Assembly: GCA_037975125.1 (NCBI GenBank)
Contig: CM075853.1
Location: 52,584,958-52,648,957 of the forward strand
Direction: 5' to 3'
Source: Latrodectus hesperus
Taxonomy: Eukaryota; Arthropoda; Arachnida; Araneae; Theridiidae
Length of the DNA: 64,000 bases
Shown piece by piece: positions 1-12,276 of this stretch. The notes under the pieces were generated by a model that saw only the letters and a list, made by a program, of their open reading frames with translations, searched no databases and was not told the DNA's origin. The stretch's first letter is position 1, and the number at the start of each line of letters is the position of its first letter. Position numbers and translations under genes: made by a program.

Positions 1-1542
1 ATGGGAGACATATTAATTATGTAATTAATGTTTTTTACTTACAAACCTTAAAAATTATAATTATGTTGTCATTTTAAGAATAATTTCTTGCAAGTATAAT
101 ATATAAAGCACAATGTTTCGTAAATTATCACTGAATTAAGCAATTATGCTTCATATTTAAGAATTTAGTTATAAACTTTCTTTGCGTTGCTGTTTTTTTC
201 ATTTATGGAATAAATTAAGTTCAATTATAAATAAAAATTAATGTAATTGTTAATGATTTAAAATGTTTGTGAAAATCTTTTTATTTTAATTTTTATTTAC
301 CTTATAATTAAATTGTATGCAGTCTATAAATGATCATCAAACAGTGATGAATGCCCTTCATTATTTTAAAGTTTAAATACTGTGAATAATGATTTGATAT
401 ATTTAAATTTAGAAGATTAATTTTTAATATTAGCTCTTATTTTTATGCAATTTTTACAACTATACATAGGTTAAGTAAAATTTGTGACAAGAATATGAAA
501 TAAATAAATTCAAATAATTTTTTTTTCCAAAAACATTATTGCTTTACTTTTATGTATACAAAAATAATTCCTAAAAATAACAACCTCGATATTAGCATTC
601 TATATATACAAGAGCAAATAAAGACTCTAAATGTTTATATAAATATTTAAAATAAAGAAGATACCTCAAAAAAACTACAAGGAAAAACTGAATAAGAAAT
701 ATATTTTCCTTCTCACTTGAATGGATTTCAGCGAATGTAGAAAATAATGGGAAGAAATATTGCAGTTTTCAGATCACATGAAAGTGCTGAGAAAAATCAC
801 ACGAGCAGACGTTTTTAAGCCTAGACATTCAAATTCTCGAGACGTTATGTCAAGTTATAAGTCAAATGTCGAAATGCTTTCGTATTTTATTCAAATTCTA
901 TCTCGCCCGTCACCGTCAGTTTCCCCAATACTTCCTTTATTTTATTCATTGAATATTCAAGAAAAAATTGTAAGGATTCTTTTATTTCAGTTTTAGACTG
1001 AAAAATAATATCATAGAGAAAGAAAGATAGCATGAATTTATTAAAGTATACATTCACTCCTCATTCATATTAGGATTACAAAAATAGAATGTTTTTGAAT
1101 ACATTGATTGGCTGCTTTTATACATATTTTATTTATATTATTCAAATTTTATGTTATTAAATATCTTTCCATTTTTTCCAAACAATAAAAATTAGGCAGT
1201 ATAATTTGATATAAATATTTTATGTTATATTGTTACACATAACTTAATGCTTTAAATAATTTATCAAAATATATTACTTAAAATAATAAAAATATTATTT
1301 TTGGCATACAGCTTCGAAAATTATATACTAATTGAATGCAAATACAGTAAATGAAGCGGAAAATATTCAGTAAAATTAATAATTAATAAAAGGCTTTTAA
1401 AAGGGAGCTGTGAAATGTAAACATGCTTAATTATCTACAGTAAACTAGTGCAATAAATTAACGATAACTGAATAATAGAGAACCTGCATATTTATTAATT
1501 TACAAAATGTAAATCAATTCATTATATTATCTACAATAACAC
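1..1542. other. A+T-rich sequence, no gene recognised
   Basis: Short runs of A and T with frequent stops in all frames. The one open frame over 70 codons (760-996, plus) has no recognisable domain and ordinary A+T-rich composition, so I do not call it a gene. Confidence 0.7.
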
Positions 1543-1835
1543 ATGGAGCTCATCTGGCCAAGTTGTATGAGAGGGCTCTTCGGATCATAAAGTCCAGGGT
1601 TCAATCGCAGTCACTATTGAAGAATAAGAAATGGATGATGTTTCACTTGGGATGGCTGCTTGGGAGTTTTCATGGTTTCTCCCTTGTGACACATGCATAC
1701 GCCCTACTATCTATGAAATGTCCGCTCAGAAGAAATTTTACGCAATGGATATTTCAAAAGGACTTACAACGGCCTTTTGCAGTTTGACTGCCCACTACGC
1801 GATGTCAAACGAATCCCGCACAGCTATCTTATACG
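1543..1835 (+). repeat. tRNA-derived SINE-like block (candidate)
   Basis: A block clearly richer in G+C than its surroundings. Near its left end, 1555-1565 (TGGCCAAGTTG) fits the RNA polymerase III A-box consensus TRGYNNANNNG exactly. About 33 bases downstream, 1598-1606 (GGTTCAATC) resembles a B box. That spacing and order match the 5' head of a tRNA-derived SINE. The body (about 1640-1830) has no poly(A) or clear tail, and I saw no target-site duplication, so the ends are approximate. Two overlapping open frames here look like chance products of the higher G+C. An old degraded tRNA or a chance Pol III match are alternatives. Confidence 0.4.
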
Positions 1836-2980
1836 ATTGGTAGCTAACTCTAAATTCAAGTTTAGCCTGACCTGTTTTTTACGTTTTATAAACACTTAAA
1901 TAATTCTTTATACAATAAAAAGCGGATATTGAAATTGCATATTAATTTTTTGTTTGCAGCTCATTTATTTTTATGTGTTTCAAAAAGTTTTAAAAGAGAT
2001 TCTCTGTACAGAGTTAATTTAAATTTCTATAAATTCTTCTGATCAAAACTGATTTTTAGTTTCTCCTCGACATTCTTTTCATCGTTTGAGATCTAAAAGT
2101 TACAATTTAGTTTCGCCACAATCATGATTTTTGCAAGTAATTATAATGGTTTATGTTTTATTTATGATAGATGAACTAGACATTCTTATTATTCCTTAAT
2201 TTTTTATTTTAATTTTGATTATGATAGATTTTAATTTTAATTTATGATTGATGATTTAGACTTCCTTATTATTTTCTTAATATTAAGATTTTATTAAAGA
2301 TAAGATTGTTTTATGAATAACCTGTTTTAAAGAATTGTGCAGTATTCGGATAATTTGAATAAACTGTATCTCATTAATTAAATAATCGCTTGAGTAATAT
2401 TTTTGAGTATTATATTTTAAAAGAAAAGCGCACAATTTTTATAAAAATGCTGAATATTAATGTTCATTGTTAGAAATTAAAAATTAATTGTAAGAGCTTA
2501 TGAAAAATACATCATAATTTTATGAATGAATGAATAAACATAACTTTCTGTCTAATATGATAAAGACATTTAATTTATTTCTGAGTAGGAAATACAGTTT
2601 GAAATTATTTAGACTAAAGCTCAAAATTAATTTATTAAAAATATTTTCTGAAGCAATGCTGAAAAAATATGAAATGTATTAAGATTAAGTTAAAACTGAA
2701 ATTTATTTAGAAGTTTTGATAAAAAAAAATATATATATGTTGATAAAATAATTTAAATGAGGAAAATGTAATTTATATCATTAAATAGATACTAAATGCA
2801 GAAAACAGCAAATAATCCTATTTAACAAATTAAAAAGAAATGTATTAGCATTATTAAATGTATTCCTTCTAGGAATTAGCAAATAATTTAAGCCAATTTT
2901 CTCCTTTACATATCATCTTAATTAGAACTGAGCTGCTCTTGAATGACTTGAGAAATAAGGCTCGCTTCGAGAGCTGTAAA
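1836..2980. other. A+T-rich sequence, nothing recognised
   Basis: Low-complexity A+T-rich DNA with many short TTAATTT and ATTTTAATT runs. No gene, transposon end or long tandem repeat seen. Confidence 0.65.
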
Positions 2981-3340
2981 ATATCCCTCACAATGTGGAG
3001 GAGCTGCGCTTTGTAATGCATGTCCGATTCCAAGATACATCTCGTCAAATTTCTCTTGAGCATTCGGTTGTCATGGAGACGGAGTTTGCGGATAGGATAT
3101 GTTATTTCCGCTCTTGGGTGTGCTATTAGTTTCCTATTCCTGAATATCATATGTAGTATCCTGAATACTCGTTAATGCATGAAATTTTAACCCCAAGTGT
3201 CCGAATTCAGAGTTACAAATTATTGTGTTCAGACAGATAAGGCTACCCAAGACTTCTCAGAGTGCTTTGCCAACGCCGAGAGATGAACAAAGTTACATTT
3301 TCTGTTTCGAAACTTCCCTTTAAAGGAAGATGTTCTCGAT
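2981..3340. other. Locally G+C-elevated block, possible regulatory DNA
   Basis: Base composition rises visibly above the flanks, with several CpGs. The minus-strand open frame here (2869-3150, 93 codons) matches no family I know and its start is arbitrary. The block contains the X-box match at 3067-3080. Such islands in A+T-rich arthropod DNA can be enhancers, unrecognised exons or old transposons; the sequence does not decide. Confidence 0.3.
3067..3080 (+). promoter_or_regulatory. RFX-type X-box match
   Basis: GTTGTCATGGAGAC is an imperfect inverted repeat that fits the X-box consensus RYYNYY-N(1-3)-RRNRAC at every fixed position with a 2-base spacer. RFX factors bind such sites, often upstream of ciliary genes. 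There is no recognised gene next to it, so it may be chance. Confidence 0.25.
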
Positions 3341-6300
3341 AAAATGGAATTCGAAAGTCACAGATTAATTCTGGTCGCATTCGCTTTGAAATATGATATA
3401 ATGAGTATTAGATGTTTGTGTAATATTATTCTCGCATATCAGTTGGGAATTAGGTTTTAAGAATGATATTAAATTTAAATTCAATACCTTGTTATTTAGT
3501 TTATGACCACAATGAATCCGATCTGGCTCTTGAATGAATATTGAACTTTACTTCTGCAGAGATATAAATTAATAACAGTTATTATCTTTTGATACTTGTA
3601 ATATTTTTGATTGTATGAAATAGTTGTTAAATATTATCATATGATAGATTTTATAAAGTTTATAATAAAAAGTAAGTTCTTTATCCAAAGTTCTTTCAAT
3701 TATGTTTCATTTTCTTTGCTGTTAAGAAAAAAATATTTTACCATAGCTGTGTCACGTTCTATTTATTTAATTACTTTAGAAAATGTAAAAATATTTAGCT
3801 ATATTTCAGAGGAAAAAAAATCCATCGTTTTTTTTCTCGGAACGGCTTTGTATACTTGGATTTATTTTTATTGTTCAGTGGAAAAATAAAATAAGCTAAA
3901 TTATTAATTAAAATAACTAATAATAGTTTTAAAAAACTTTTAAAAATTCCTAAAAATAAAAAAATCGTTAAATATTCTCAGGTTTCACAGAGTATAGGGT
4001 TACGCAGACAGTTTGAGAATATGGATCTAATAAATGCAGAATATTGTCTATTTGCTTTAAGCATCTATATTTTATGTGCATTTAAATAATGACCCTAAGT
4101 TTCTCAATTTTTTCTTGGAGAAGTCTTTGGTCAGTAATGTAATGATATGTTTAATTTACAAGAAAAAAAAAAAATTAACTCTTTGCAATGATAGTGAAAT
4201 GTCTAAAATCTTTTACTAGACGGTTTCATGACAGTTAACTTTTTGAAATTTTTTTTCAATTAGCCATATTCCATTTTTATAAGAGAAAAATCACCTAATT
4301 AACAAACCTAGACTATTAGTATGATAAAAACAGAAAACCATTATTTTTCTGTTGTTCATCAATGGTTAGGATCGAATGGAGATTTCTTCTCAAAAATGCT
4401 GTGTTTTATTATTAATTTGTATTTAATGTGTAATTGTGCTTCTGTGAGTTCTCTATTATATCTTACGATATTCAATAAACTTAACACGCATTTCCTAAAA
4501 TATCTGAAGCTTCATATATTTTGTTTATTACTTCAATAGAAATGGCAAATTTTACTATTAACTATGCAATTTTAATAATTTTTCTCTGTTGAAATTAATA
4601 TCACTTCTTGTTATAAAGTAACTGAAGTTTTTCAATCTATGCAACAATTCGTTGAGAAGTAATATTACCAATTTAAGTTATATTACCAATTTACCTTCAC
4701 TAAATCATAAATACTTTGTCCCCAAATAATGTTGAACCAAGTTTTATCTATCTCTTGTGCACCTTTAAACTTTAAGATAAAAACTTACTCGAGGTTTAAA
4801 TTTATTTCATAAGAAGAAAAAGAAGATTGTTGACTGTGAACAATCAAGAGAGTTTAGCAATGTCATGTATTTAATTCGTGATTATTTAGCGGCTAATCAC
4901 AAATTATTTTAAGGTGATATTTTTTTAAGTAACTGTAAATGAGTGATCAGTAAGTGTCCATTTCTATTTAATATTATTAAAAATATTCTTTGTTTTTGAA
5001 ATTTATGAAATTTAGAAATGAAATTTAGTGTAAAACTCTGGTTTTAATTTTATTGGACACTTTGATTTTTCCTATTTATGATCTATTGTATTATTTCTCA
5101 TAATATGAAATGAGTATTGAAAAGTATCAGAAATCTATGTGCATTTATACTTCAATTACCTTTCAAATAATTTAACTTGCTTTAAACCCACTTTTGTTTA
5201 GAACTAACTAATCTCGTAAATGAAATTGTTTTAATAAAAAATATAATTTTTAAATTTTAATTTAAAAAATTATCTTTATCAAATTTATTTTTTATTTAAA
5301 CTTTATTACATTAAGTATTTTTTTCTACATTTTAATACTTTTCATTTTTTTAAGTTGACTTAATGAAACTGTTCGTTTAATTATTTAGAAAATAATATTT
5401 TTAGTTTTTAAGTTAGAATGATAAAATGATTGGATTTTTCTACAAAAATTAAATTTTTTTAGAGAATTCCATTTGATAATTTACCTTGTTAGAATTCTTC
5501 AGTCAATAAAGAATTTATTTGTTTTTTGTAAAAAAATATGGGTTTTCTTATGTTTCAATTTTTTGATATCGATACATGATGCTTGTTTTGAAAACGTTAA
5601 CTAAATAATAGATTAATTAGAGTAATTTAATAATAAATTAATCAGAGAAATTATGAGTAATATTTAATATCCAAATTTAATAAATGATTTTAAATTAGGC
5701 AAACAAAAAGTATTGTCAATTTACTGAAATACTCATAATAGTTAGCCATATTTAATGTTCACAAGAAAAAATTGAAAAGGTTGAATATTTTATTACACTT
5801 CCAAAACCCTGCAACTTTATTGCCCTGCTACCTGCTACTACTAGCTCTGTTCTTACTATTCAAAAATATTCTTACTTTCCAAAACCCTGCTACTACTAGC
5901 TCTGTTAATGCGAATTTTAGGTTTTAATTTTAATATATGATTATTTTAGGGACATTATGGTGTTAAATTAATTTAACTCCTCGAAATAGCTGGGAGGAAT
6001 TTTATGCATTACTTTTACTTATATATTCTTAGAAGGAAGAATTATGTTATTTACTAATATTGCCAATTGCACACACATAAACTTTCCAATTGTTACACTT
6101 GAGTCAGTAGTTTTACTTAATGCAATTATTGATAGAAATATTGCATTTGTTAAATCAATTAAAATAATTCTGGTGTTATAAAAATGGAATCCATTATTAC
6201 TTTATAGCATTTTTAAAAGTATTGTAGACAACCTAATTTGGAAATATATATATAAAAGGGAAACACCCAAAATGACCAAAATGATTTTCATTTTCATTAG

Positions 6301-8750
6301 CCATTGCTGCGTTTGAATTTACAAAAATCATGCTCAGTAAGTACTTTTAGTTAATAAAGACTCAGTTAATCTAATTTTGGGATTTCTAAGAGTTTATTCT
6401 TGGTTAATAAATTAAAAATATTTGTCACTATATTTTCTACCAGAAGAGGTTATTTTTTTTACTTCTTAAGTTGTTACATATTAAAGTTGAAATTTTAATG
6501 CTATTCTGTGTAACTGTATGTCATACACATAAAATTACTTCATTTAGCTACATTTATGTTCTAAAATACAATTTTTTAATTTATAAATAATTATCATTGT
6601 TAACAAAGTATGAAAGTTATTTTTTCATGAAAATGAATTCTAAAATGTGCATCATATACTATAAAACCAATAAATAAAAAGATTTTTCAATTTGGAATCT
6701 AATGAAAACTCTTTTCTAAATACTTTTAGAAGTGTTTTTATGAATTATGCATTTTATAATGACATATTATATTTTGTCTAAATTCTAAATTATGTATATA
6801 TAAATGGTGTAATATCAAAGTCACTTTCATTTATTGAGATATTTTCAGTTGATTCTGAATAATTCTAATCTTTGTCCATAGTAAAAAATTGAGTTTTTAT
6901 AAAAATATTCAAATAACTTGCTATAAAATGACTCAAATATTCTCAAAATCAAAGTGTTTTCAACTAACAATGTTCATTTTATCCTACTGATGTATAAAAT
7001 TTGACATCCCACGAAATTTCGACATGTCAAATTAGTGTCACTTACTGTATGTAGTCCGGAAGTATTTACAATGAATCAATGCTTTAGTTGCGAGGTTACA
7101 CACATCTTCCTATACACAGTTTTGTAAACTTTGAAGGGATTGAATAATTCATGATAGCATTACATCTAGGAAAACGGAGAGCATATTTCCATGCTAGGAT
7201 ATTTTGCACGACGAAGTGGCATGAGAAATACCTATCAGTTACTGTATATTTATTTTGAAGTTACTTCCAAACTGTTTGCTTCGGAATTTTTTGGTTTTAA
7301 CTATAGCTCACCCTTCTACCAAGTTTAAAAATCCTTGACGCTACCACTTATTTACTTTCCAAGAACGTAAGGAATATTTTACTCTATTATTTATGTTACA
7401 GTTTAAAAAACATTCCCTAAAATTTGTGTATATTTCAAAGAATACAAGTACTTGTTTACATTTTAGGAGACATTATGCGTATTTTCCTTTATTTTTCTGA
7501 CCTAAGATATTTATTTTAAAAGGAATTATATATAGGATAAAATATACTCCATGATTATAGTTTTTCAAATTTGGAATATTTACTGTGATGAAACTAGCCT
7601 CAAAGTCAGTACATGAACCTGGAACCTTGTCTAAATAAGTTAACACGAATTTCCTTTGAAAATAAGGATGTAAAATATTGAGAATTCAGACAAGTTAATA
7701 GTCATTCACATTTATTATATGAAAACATTACAAAAGTTTATAAGAAATAAACAAATTTTCCTTTCATTTTTTTCAGAATTTTCTTGAAATTATAGTTAAT
7801 AAATTTAGGCAAGAATATTTAAGATCTGCACACGCATAAAGATTTGTAAGAAAAACTGTCATTAAAGATGATTCAAGAAAAAGAGAAAAAAAGTTTCTCA
7901 TAAAGTTTTTCCTTTTTAAATTGATAGATAAAAATTTCTCAATGCCTTCGAAATGAAAATTTAAATAAATTTGCTTATTTCATCTTTAAAAACAGCTACA
8001 TAACACAATACTATATTTTAATATGTTCAAATATATAAAGTGATTCCTAAGTTTAACACAGCATTTATATTCAGTCTACATTAAAATTCTCAAAATAAAA
8101 ATTTATCATCTTAATATATATAATTTCATTAAATTTTTACTTAAATTAACAATAATTTTCGATTTAATGCATATCGTGTATAACAATTTTTTCTTGATTT
8201 AAAATTGAATTGGTTAGTGTATTTTCTAAAATTTCTTTATAAGCTTTTTTCAATGTTACAAATACATTATGTTTAGAATTTATAAATTTATTGAATAGTG
8301 AGTTTCAGAATTCATAGGAAACTCTCTTTAAATTGCCAGTGTAAAAAGAGTTATTAATTTATTTTATGTATATTTATGCAAATATATCACCTCTGAATTT
8401 TTTAACATTAGACAATTTTGCATGAAATTTTCTTTGTACATAAGAAAGTATTAACATTTTTACGTTTTATGTATTTGTATTTACAAAGTTTGACATTATG
8501 AAATATATAAAAGACAGCATGAAAATAGTATCTGTAAATTATTATTGTTAATAACTTTAAATACTTTATTTTTAAAAGTGGTTTTAAATGTACTTAACTG
8601 GAATCTTTTTACAAAACAGATTTTGTTATACCTTTAGAAAACACAGACTAGCAAAATTCAATTCGTAAAAATTGCTTGAAAACATTTAGAACACAAATTT
8701 TAATAACGTTCCCCTTTTAGACATTTGACTATACATGTAAGCTGAAACAA
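3341..8750. other. Long A+T-rich stretch without recognised genes
   Basis: No coding region, RNA gene or transposon was recognised. Open frames at 3611-3889 and 4321-4539 (plus) encode A+T-biased, Phe/Ile/Lys-rich chance peptides. Minor features are an 18-bp duplication around 4660-4700 (ATATTACCAATTTA repeated) and the partial duplication at 5799-5906. Around 7000-7230 composition is slightly richer in G+C, without a recognisable motif. Confidence 0.6.
5799..5906 (+). repeat. Imperfect direct duplication
   Basis: TTCCAAAACCCTGC occurs at 5799-5812 and again at 5877-5890. TGCTACTACTAGCTCTGTT occurs at about 5833-5851 and 5888-5906. The second unit is a shortened copy of the first with about 20 internal bases missing. 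It looks like a local duplication with deletion, not a transposon. Confidence 0.75.
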
Positions 8751-8920
<170 letters not shown>

Positions 8921-9264
8921 GATATTAAGTAGAAAATTCTTACTGAGAACCACTTGTAAGATTTCTTGAATATCAAAGCAATATTGATCTCTTGATAGAA
9001 TTTATCTCACTACTTTACATATTCCAAAGGAAGAAAGCTGTTAATAGGCTTTTAACAGACTCCTTACATTTCCTGAAATCAAGAAATACTAGTGTTGAAC
9101 TTGAGAGCTTTAACGTCAATTTCAGATATTTCATGGTCTGATAATGTCTTACCATTCACCCTCTTCACAAAGTGAACCAAAATTTCAAAGAAATGTATGG
9201 TAAATTTAAAAACTGAAGAATTATCAAAATCTCTGTAATTATAGTAATATTTAAGGAAGTATAT

Positions 9265-9693
9265 CATAGGTTCCCAAAGTGGTCCAGGTGGACCGCCAGG
9301 GTTCCATAAGAGACCACACGGGGGTCCACGTAGACGTGAAAATAAAACAGGGGTTCACAAGTTGTAAATGGGGGATCACAAGAAATAAAAAGTCAGAGAA
9401 GATTAAACTATAGGTACCTACGTACTTTTTTATTTAAAAATATTTATTTACGCAACGACGGTGATTCATTAAAAGAGCAGTGCTTCAGCAGACATTTCGT
9501 TTTTTATTGCAATAATTCTAATCTGTTGTGTTATAATAGTCATATTCTGATAAAATCACCTCAAACAAACAAGGAGCTGTCTCCTTACAGTTATAAGGGG
9601 ACAGCCTTAATATAATAAAAACAAAAGGTGTAATTTCCGCTTTTCTTGGTAAATTGAAATTAATTATTGAGAAAAAAAGTTTGGGAACCCGAG
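9265..9693. mobile_element. Non-autonomous hAT-like element (MITE), 429 bp
   Basis: The ends are 16-bp imperfect terminal inverted repeats: CATAGGTTCCCAAAGT at 9265-9280 and, read on the minus strand, CTCGGGTTCCCAAACT from 9693. GGTTCCCAAA is shared exactly and resembles common hAT termini. The flanking 8-mers are 9257-9264 AAGTATAT and 9694-9701 AATTATAT, matching at 7 of 8; an 8-bp target duplication is the hAT hallmark. Inside is a subterminal palindrome GGTCCAGGTGGACC and a strong imperfect hairpin at 9571-9607. No transposase frame is present, so it would depend on a full-length hAT elsewhere. The divergence between ends and between duplications suggests an old insertion. Confidence 0.75.
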
Positions 9694-9701
9694 AATTATA
9701 T

Positions 9702-10299
9702 GATAGTTTATTATTTAAAAATAACTGTTGGTTTTAACAATTTTATTTTAGTAAAATACTAGCTTTGTTTACACTACTTCTGTTTTATTTTCCTGATAAT
9801 CATAAATGTTTTTTTCTACTATAATGAGTTGACCACATCGGCCATTTCTCCCTCTAGTAACCCAGTACATAATAACCTTCTTATGATAGTTTTCAAGTCT
9901 AGGAGAGTTAATGTTGCTCAGAGATGCCGAAATGGGCAAATGTCTAAAATTAATAGCTTTTCCTGTGGAGTATAGGAGGCAATCAAGAGAGTTAAGAATA
10001 CCGGTAAAAATGATCTTGAAGATAGTCATGTTCATTTATAATTCTAAAATTTGCACAAAAGATCTATCGTGGGAAGTTTATAGGAATAGAATTGTGAATG
10101 AGACTGGATTACATTTCCCCCTTAACTTCAGTATTATAGCTGCTTTTGACATAAGTACTTGTTTCGATGAAATTTGATGGTATGGAAGGGCCGAAGAGAG
10201 TTATAGAGACAAGCATCAATGTTTTGTCAGTCGATCCACCCTCTCATTGCCAGCCAGGTATATTACATTAAATTTCATTTCTTTCTCTCTCTCTCTTTT

Positions 10300-10385
<86 letters not shown>

Positions 10386-11571
10386 ACATACTTATTTCCC
10401 TCTATGTAATTTTCAATATAAAATTATATTTTCTTAATGACAATGAGTATATGAAAATTTCTTAAATATTTATGTATATTTTTAATTTATTGCAAAATAA
10501 TGTTTCAAGTACATTTTAGCTAAGTATTCATAACATTCAATATTTATACCAAGTGGCTTAATTTTCTTTATATTGTGAAGTTGTTTTATGGAAGTAACAG
10601 AACAGTTATTTGTCTTGAAATATCAACCACCGAAATTAATTTTAAAAATACCTTTTATGTTCTAAATGAAAAATATTTATGATTGTTTATAAAATTTAAA
10701 CATCATTTCTGATACTCAGTAAACATATTCATTAATTTTAACAGAACTGTTTTTCATATGTGATACTAATAGATGTAGAAAAATTAAAAATATTTAATTT
10801 TACGTAATAAAAATACTTCTTGAAATGCACTTTATGCAATTATACATATTTCAAGTCACCTAATTAAATTGTAGTTGATTTTCTTCAAAAAGATGCGTCG
10901 GAAGTTTTAAAAATAAATAATGCAATTAATCTGATGAAATGTAATCTTTCAAAAGTATTTTAGAAGATAAAAACTTAACATTCATATGCATATATGTTTG
11001 AATAATTTCATTAACTTAATTCTACAAAATATTTTCAATTTCTTATTTTAAGAAATTAGAAAGTATAGAAAAGTTTTTTAGTCAAAGAGCGAATTAATTA
11101 TCATAAGTATTTTACATAAATGAAATATGATCTTAATTTTTTATAGTTTTCAAAACAATTTTTTTTATTAATGAAAATAAATTATAAGAATTTTTACTAA
11201 TGAAATAAAATTTTTTTGATGTAAAATATTAATATTTCTATTTGAATGCATATTTTATTCCATTTATTATATTTTATAACTGAAATAAACCCCATTTAAT
11301 TTAAATATAATATCCTAAGATTTTTTATCTCTTAGAATTTATAATTATTGAAGAATATCTCAGATTTATTAAAAAATAATAATAAATTTTGAAATTCCTA
11401 AAATTTGAATTGCTTATGTAAAGATCTGCTTTCATTTGTTCTCATGCCTTTTAAGACCGTAGTTCTTTCATATGTACTTATTATTTGTACTTTACGATGT
11501 GTTTATTCAAAGTAAAATTTTTAATCATTAAATATATAAATAAGGTAAAATAATTCTTTTCAATAAACAAA
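9702..11571. other. A+T-rich sequence with one microsatellite
   Basis: Two overlapping opposite-strand open frames at 9769-10177 have no recognisable domain. Sequence at 10180-10260 is mildly richer in G+C. No gene is supported. Confidence 0.55.
10283..10382. repeat. (CT)n followed by (TA)n microsatellite
   Basis: A short CT run at 10283-10298 is followed by a pure TA repeat of about 81 bp at 10302-10382. Confidence 0.96.
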
Positions 11572-12274
11572 TTGATAATTTTAATCATGGTAAACTATAT
11601 TCTATCTCAAAGTAAACCCATTGTTCATTGCCAATTACAATGTGATGGAGATATGACTTGCGTTTGTAACTGGCAAGCAACATTTTGCACACGATTTTTC
11701 GGTTTTCCTGCTGTTAGTCCATTAGCTCGTGTGGTATCCATCTACCGACATTTATTATCTTGCCCACTGCTTTAAGAGGACGGTAAACAGTGCTCTGGTC
11801 AACATTCAATTGTTCTGCAATATGTTATTGCGTTTGGCCATCGTTTTCATCAGGTAATGCTTGCAATTCAGCATCTTCAAATATTTTGCTGGTCTGCCAC
11901 GCTCACATCGAACATCGAAATCACAGTTTTGAAACTTTTCAAACCACTTGTAGAACTGTACATGGCTGAAAACATTGTCAATGTTAGCTTTTACAAGTAT
12001 TTGATGCGATTCGGTAGAATTTTTCTTCAGATTGTAACAAAAAATTTATCCGCAAGTCGTGGTCGGAAGGCATAAAATTCATTTCATAAAAAACATTTTC
12101 GACACAATTAAAAAAAAAAAACACAATGCACTCTGAAACTCATCCAAATGTAAATTAAACATGAGAATCAAAGGTTAAACTATAAAAAAATCAAGTGTCA
12201 TAGTTTCGTAATGTTTGCATATATGCGTGGCAACGTCTGTTAGCAATCGTCTCATTTGATATGCATACACCTGG
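11572..12274 (-). mobile_element. Truncated Mos1-like mariner remnant
   Basis: The right end carries a plausible mariner terminal repeat: read on the minus strand it begins CCAGGTGTATGCATATC, ending at 12274, followed on the plus strand by a TA dinucleotide (12275-12276) as expected for mariner targets. CCAGGTGTA is shared with the Mos1 (mauritiana subfamily) terminus. From about 12105 leftward lies a broken transposase gene. Homology stops near 11572 and I found no matching left terminal repeat, so the 3' part of the element is lost. Confidence 0.7.
11575..12105 (-). pseudogene. Mos1-like mariner transposase pseudogene, 5' part only
   Basis: Translation of the minus strand gives, across several frames, the N-terminal DNA-binding half of a mauritiana-type mariner transposase and the start of its catalytic domain. 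Recognisable blocks in order are FEDAELQALPDEND, AEQLNVDQSTVYRPLKAVGK (second helix-turn-helix), VGRWIPHEL (the linker motif), YKRKSYLHHIV and GNEQWVYFE. In-frame stops and frameshifts separate them. In active relatives the last block reads GDEKW, whose Asp is the first catalytic residue; here (11606-11632) it is Asn. The remaining two catalytic Asp are absent because the gene is truncated. This copy is dead. The family call is firm; the exact subfamily rests on memory of Mos1. Confidence 0.8.
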
Positions 12275-12276
12275 TA

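Noticed and set aside
3611..3889. 92-codon Phe/Ile-rich plus-strand frame, possible membrane protein
   Set aside because: Hydrophobic Phe/Ile-rich peptides are the default translation of A+T-rich DNA. No start context, splice sites or homology support it.
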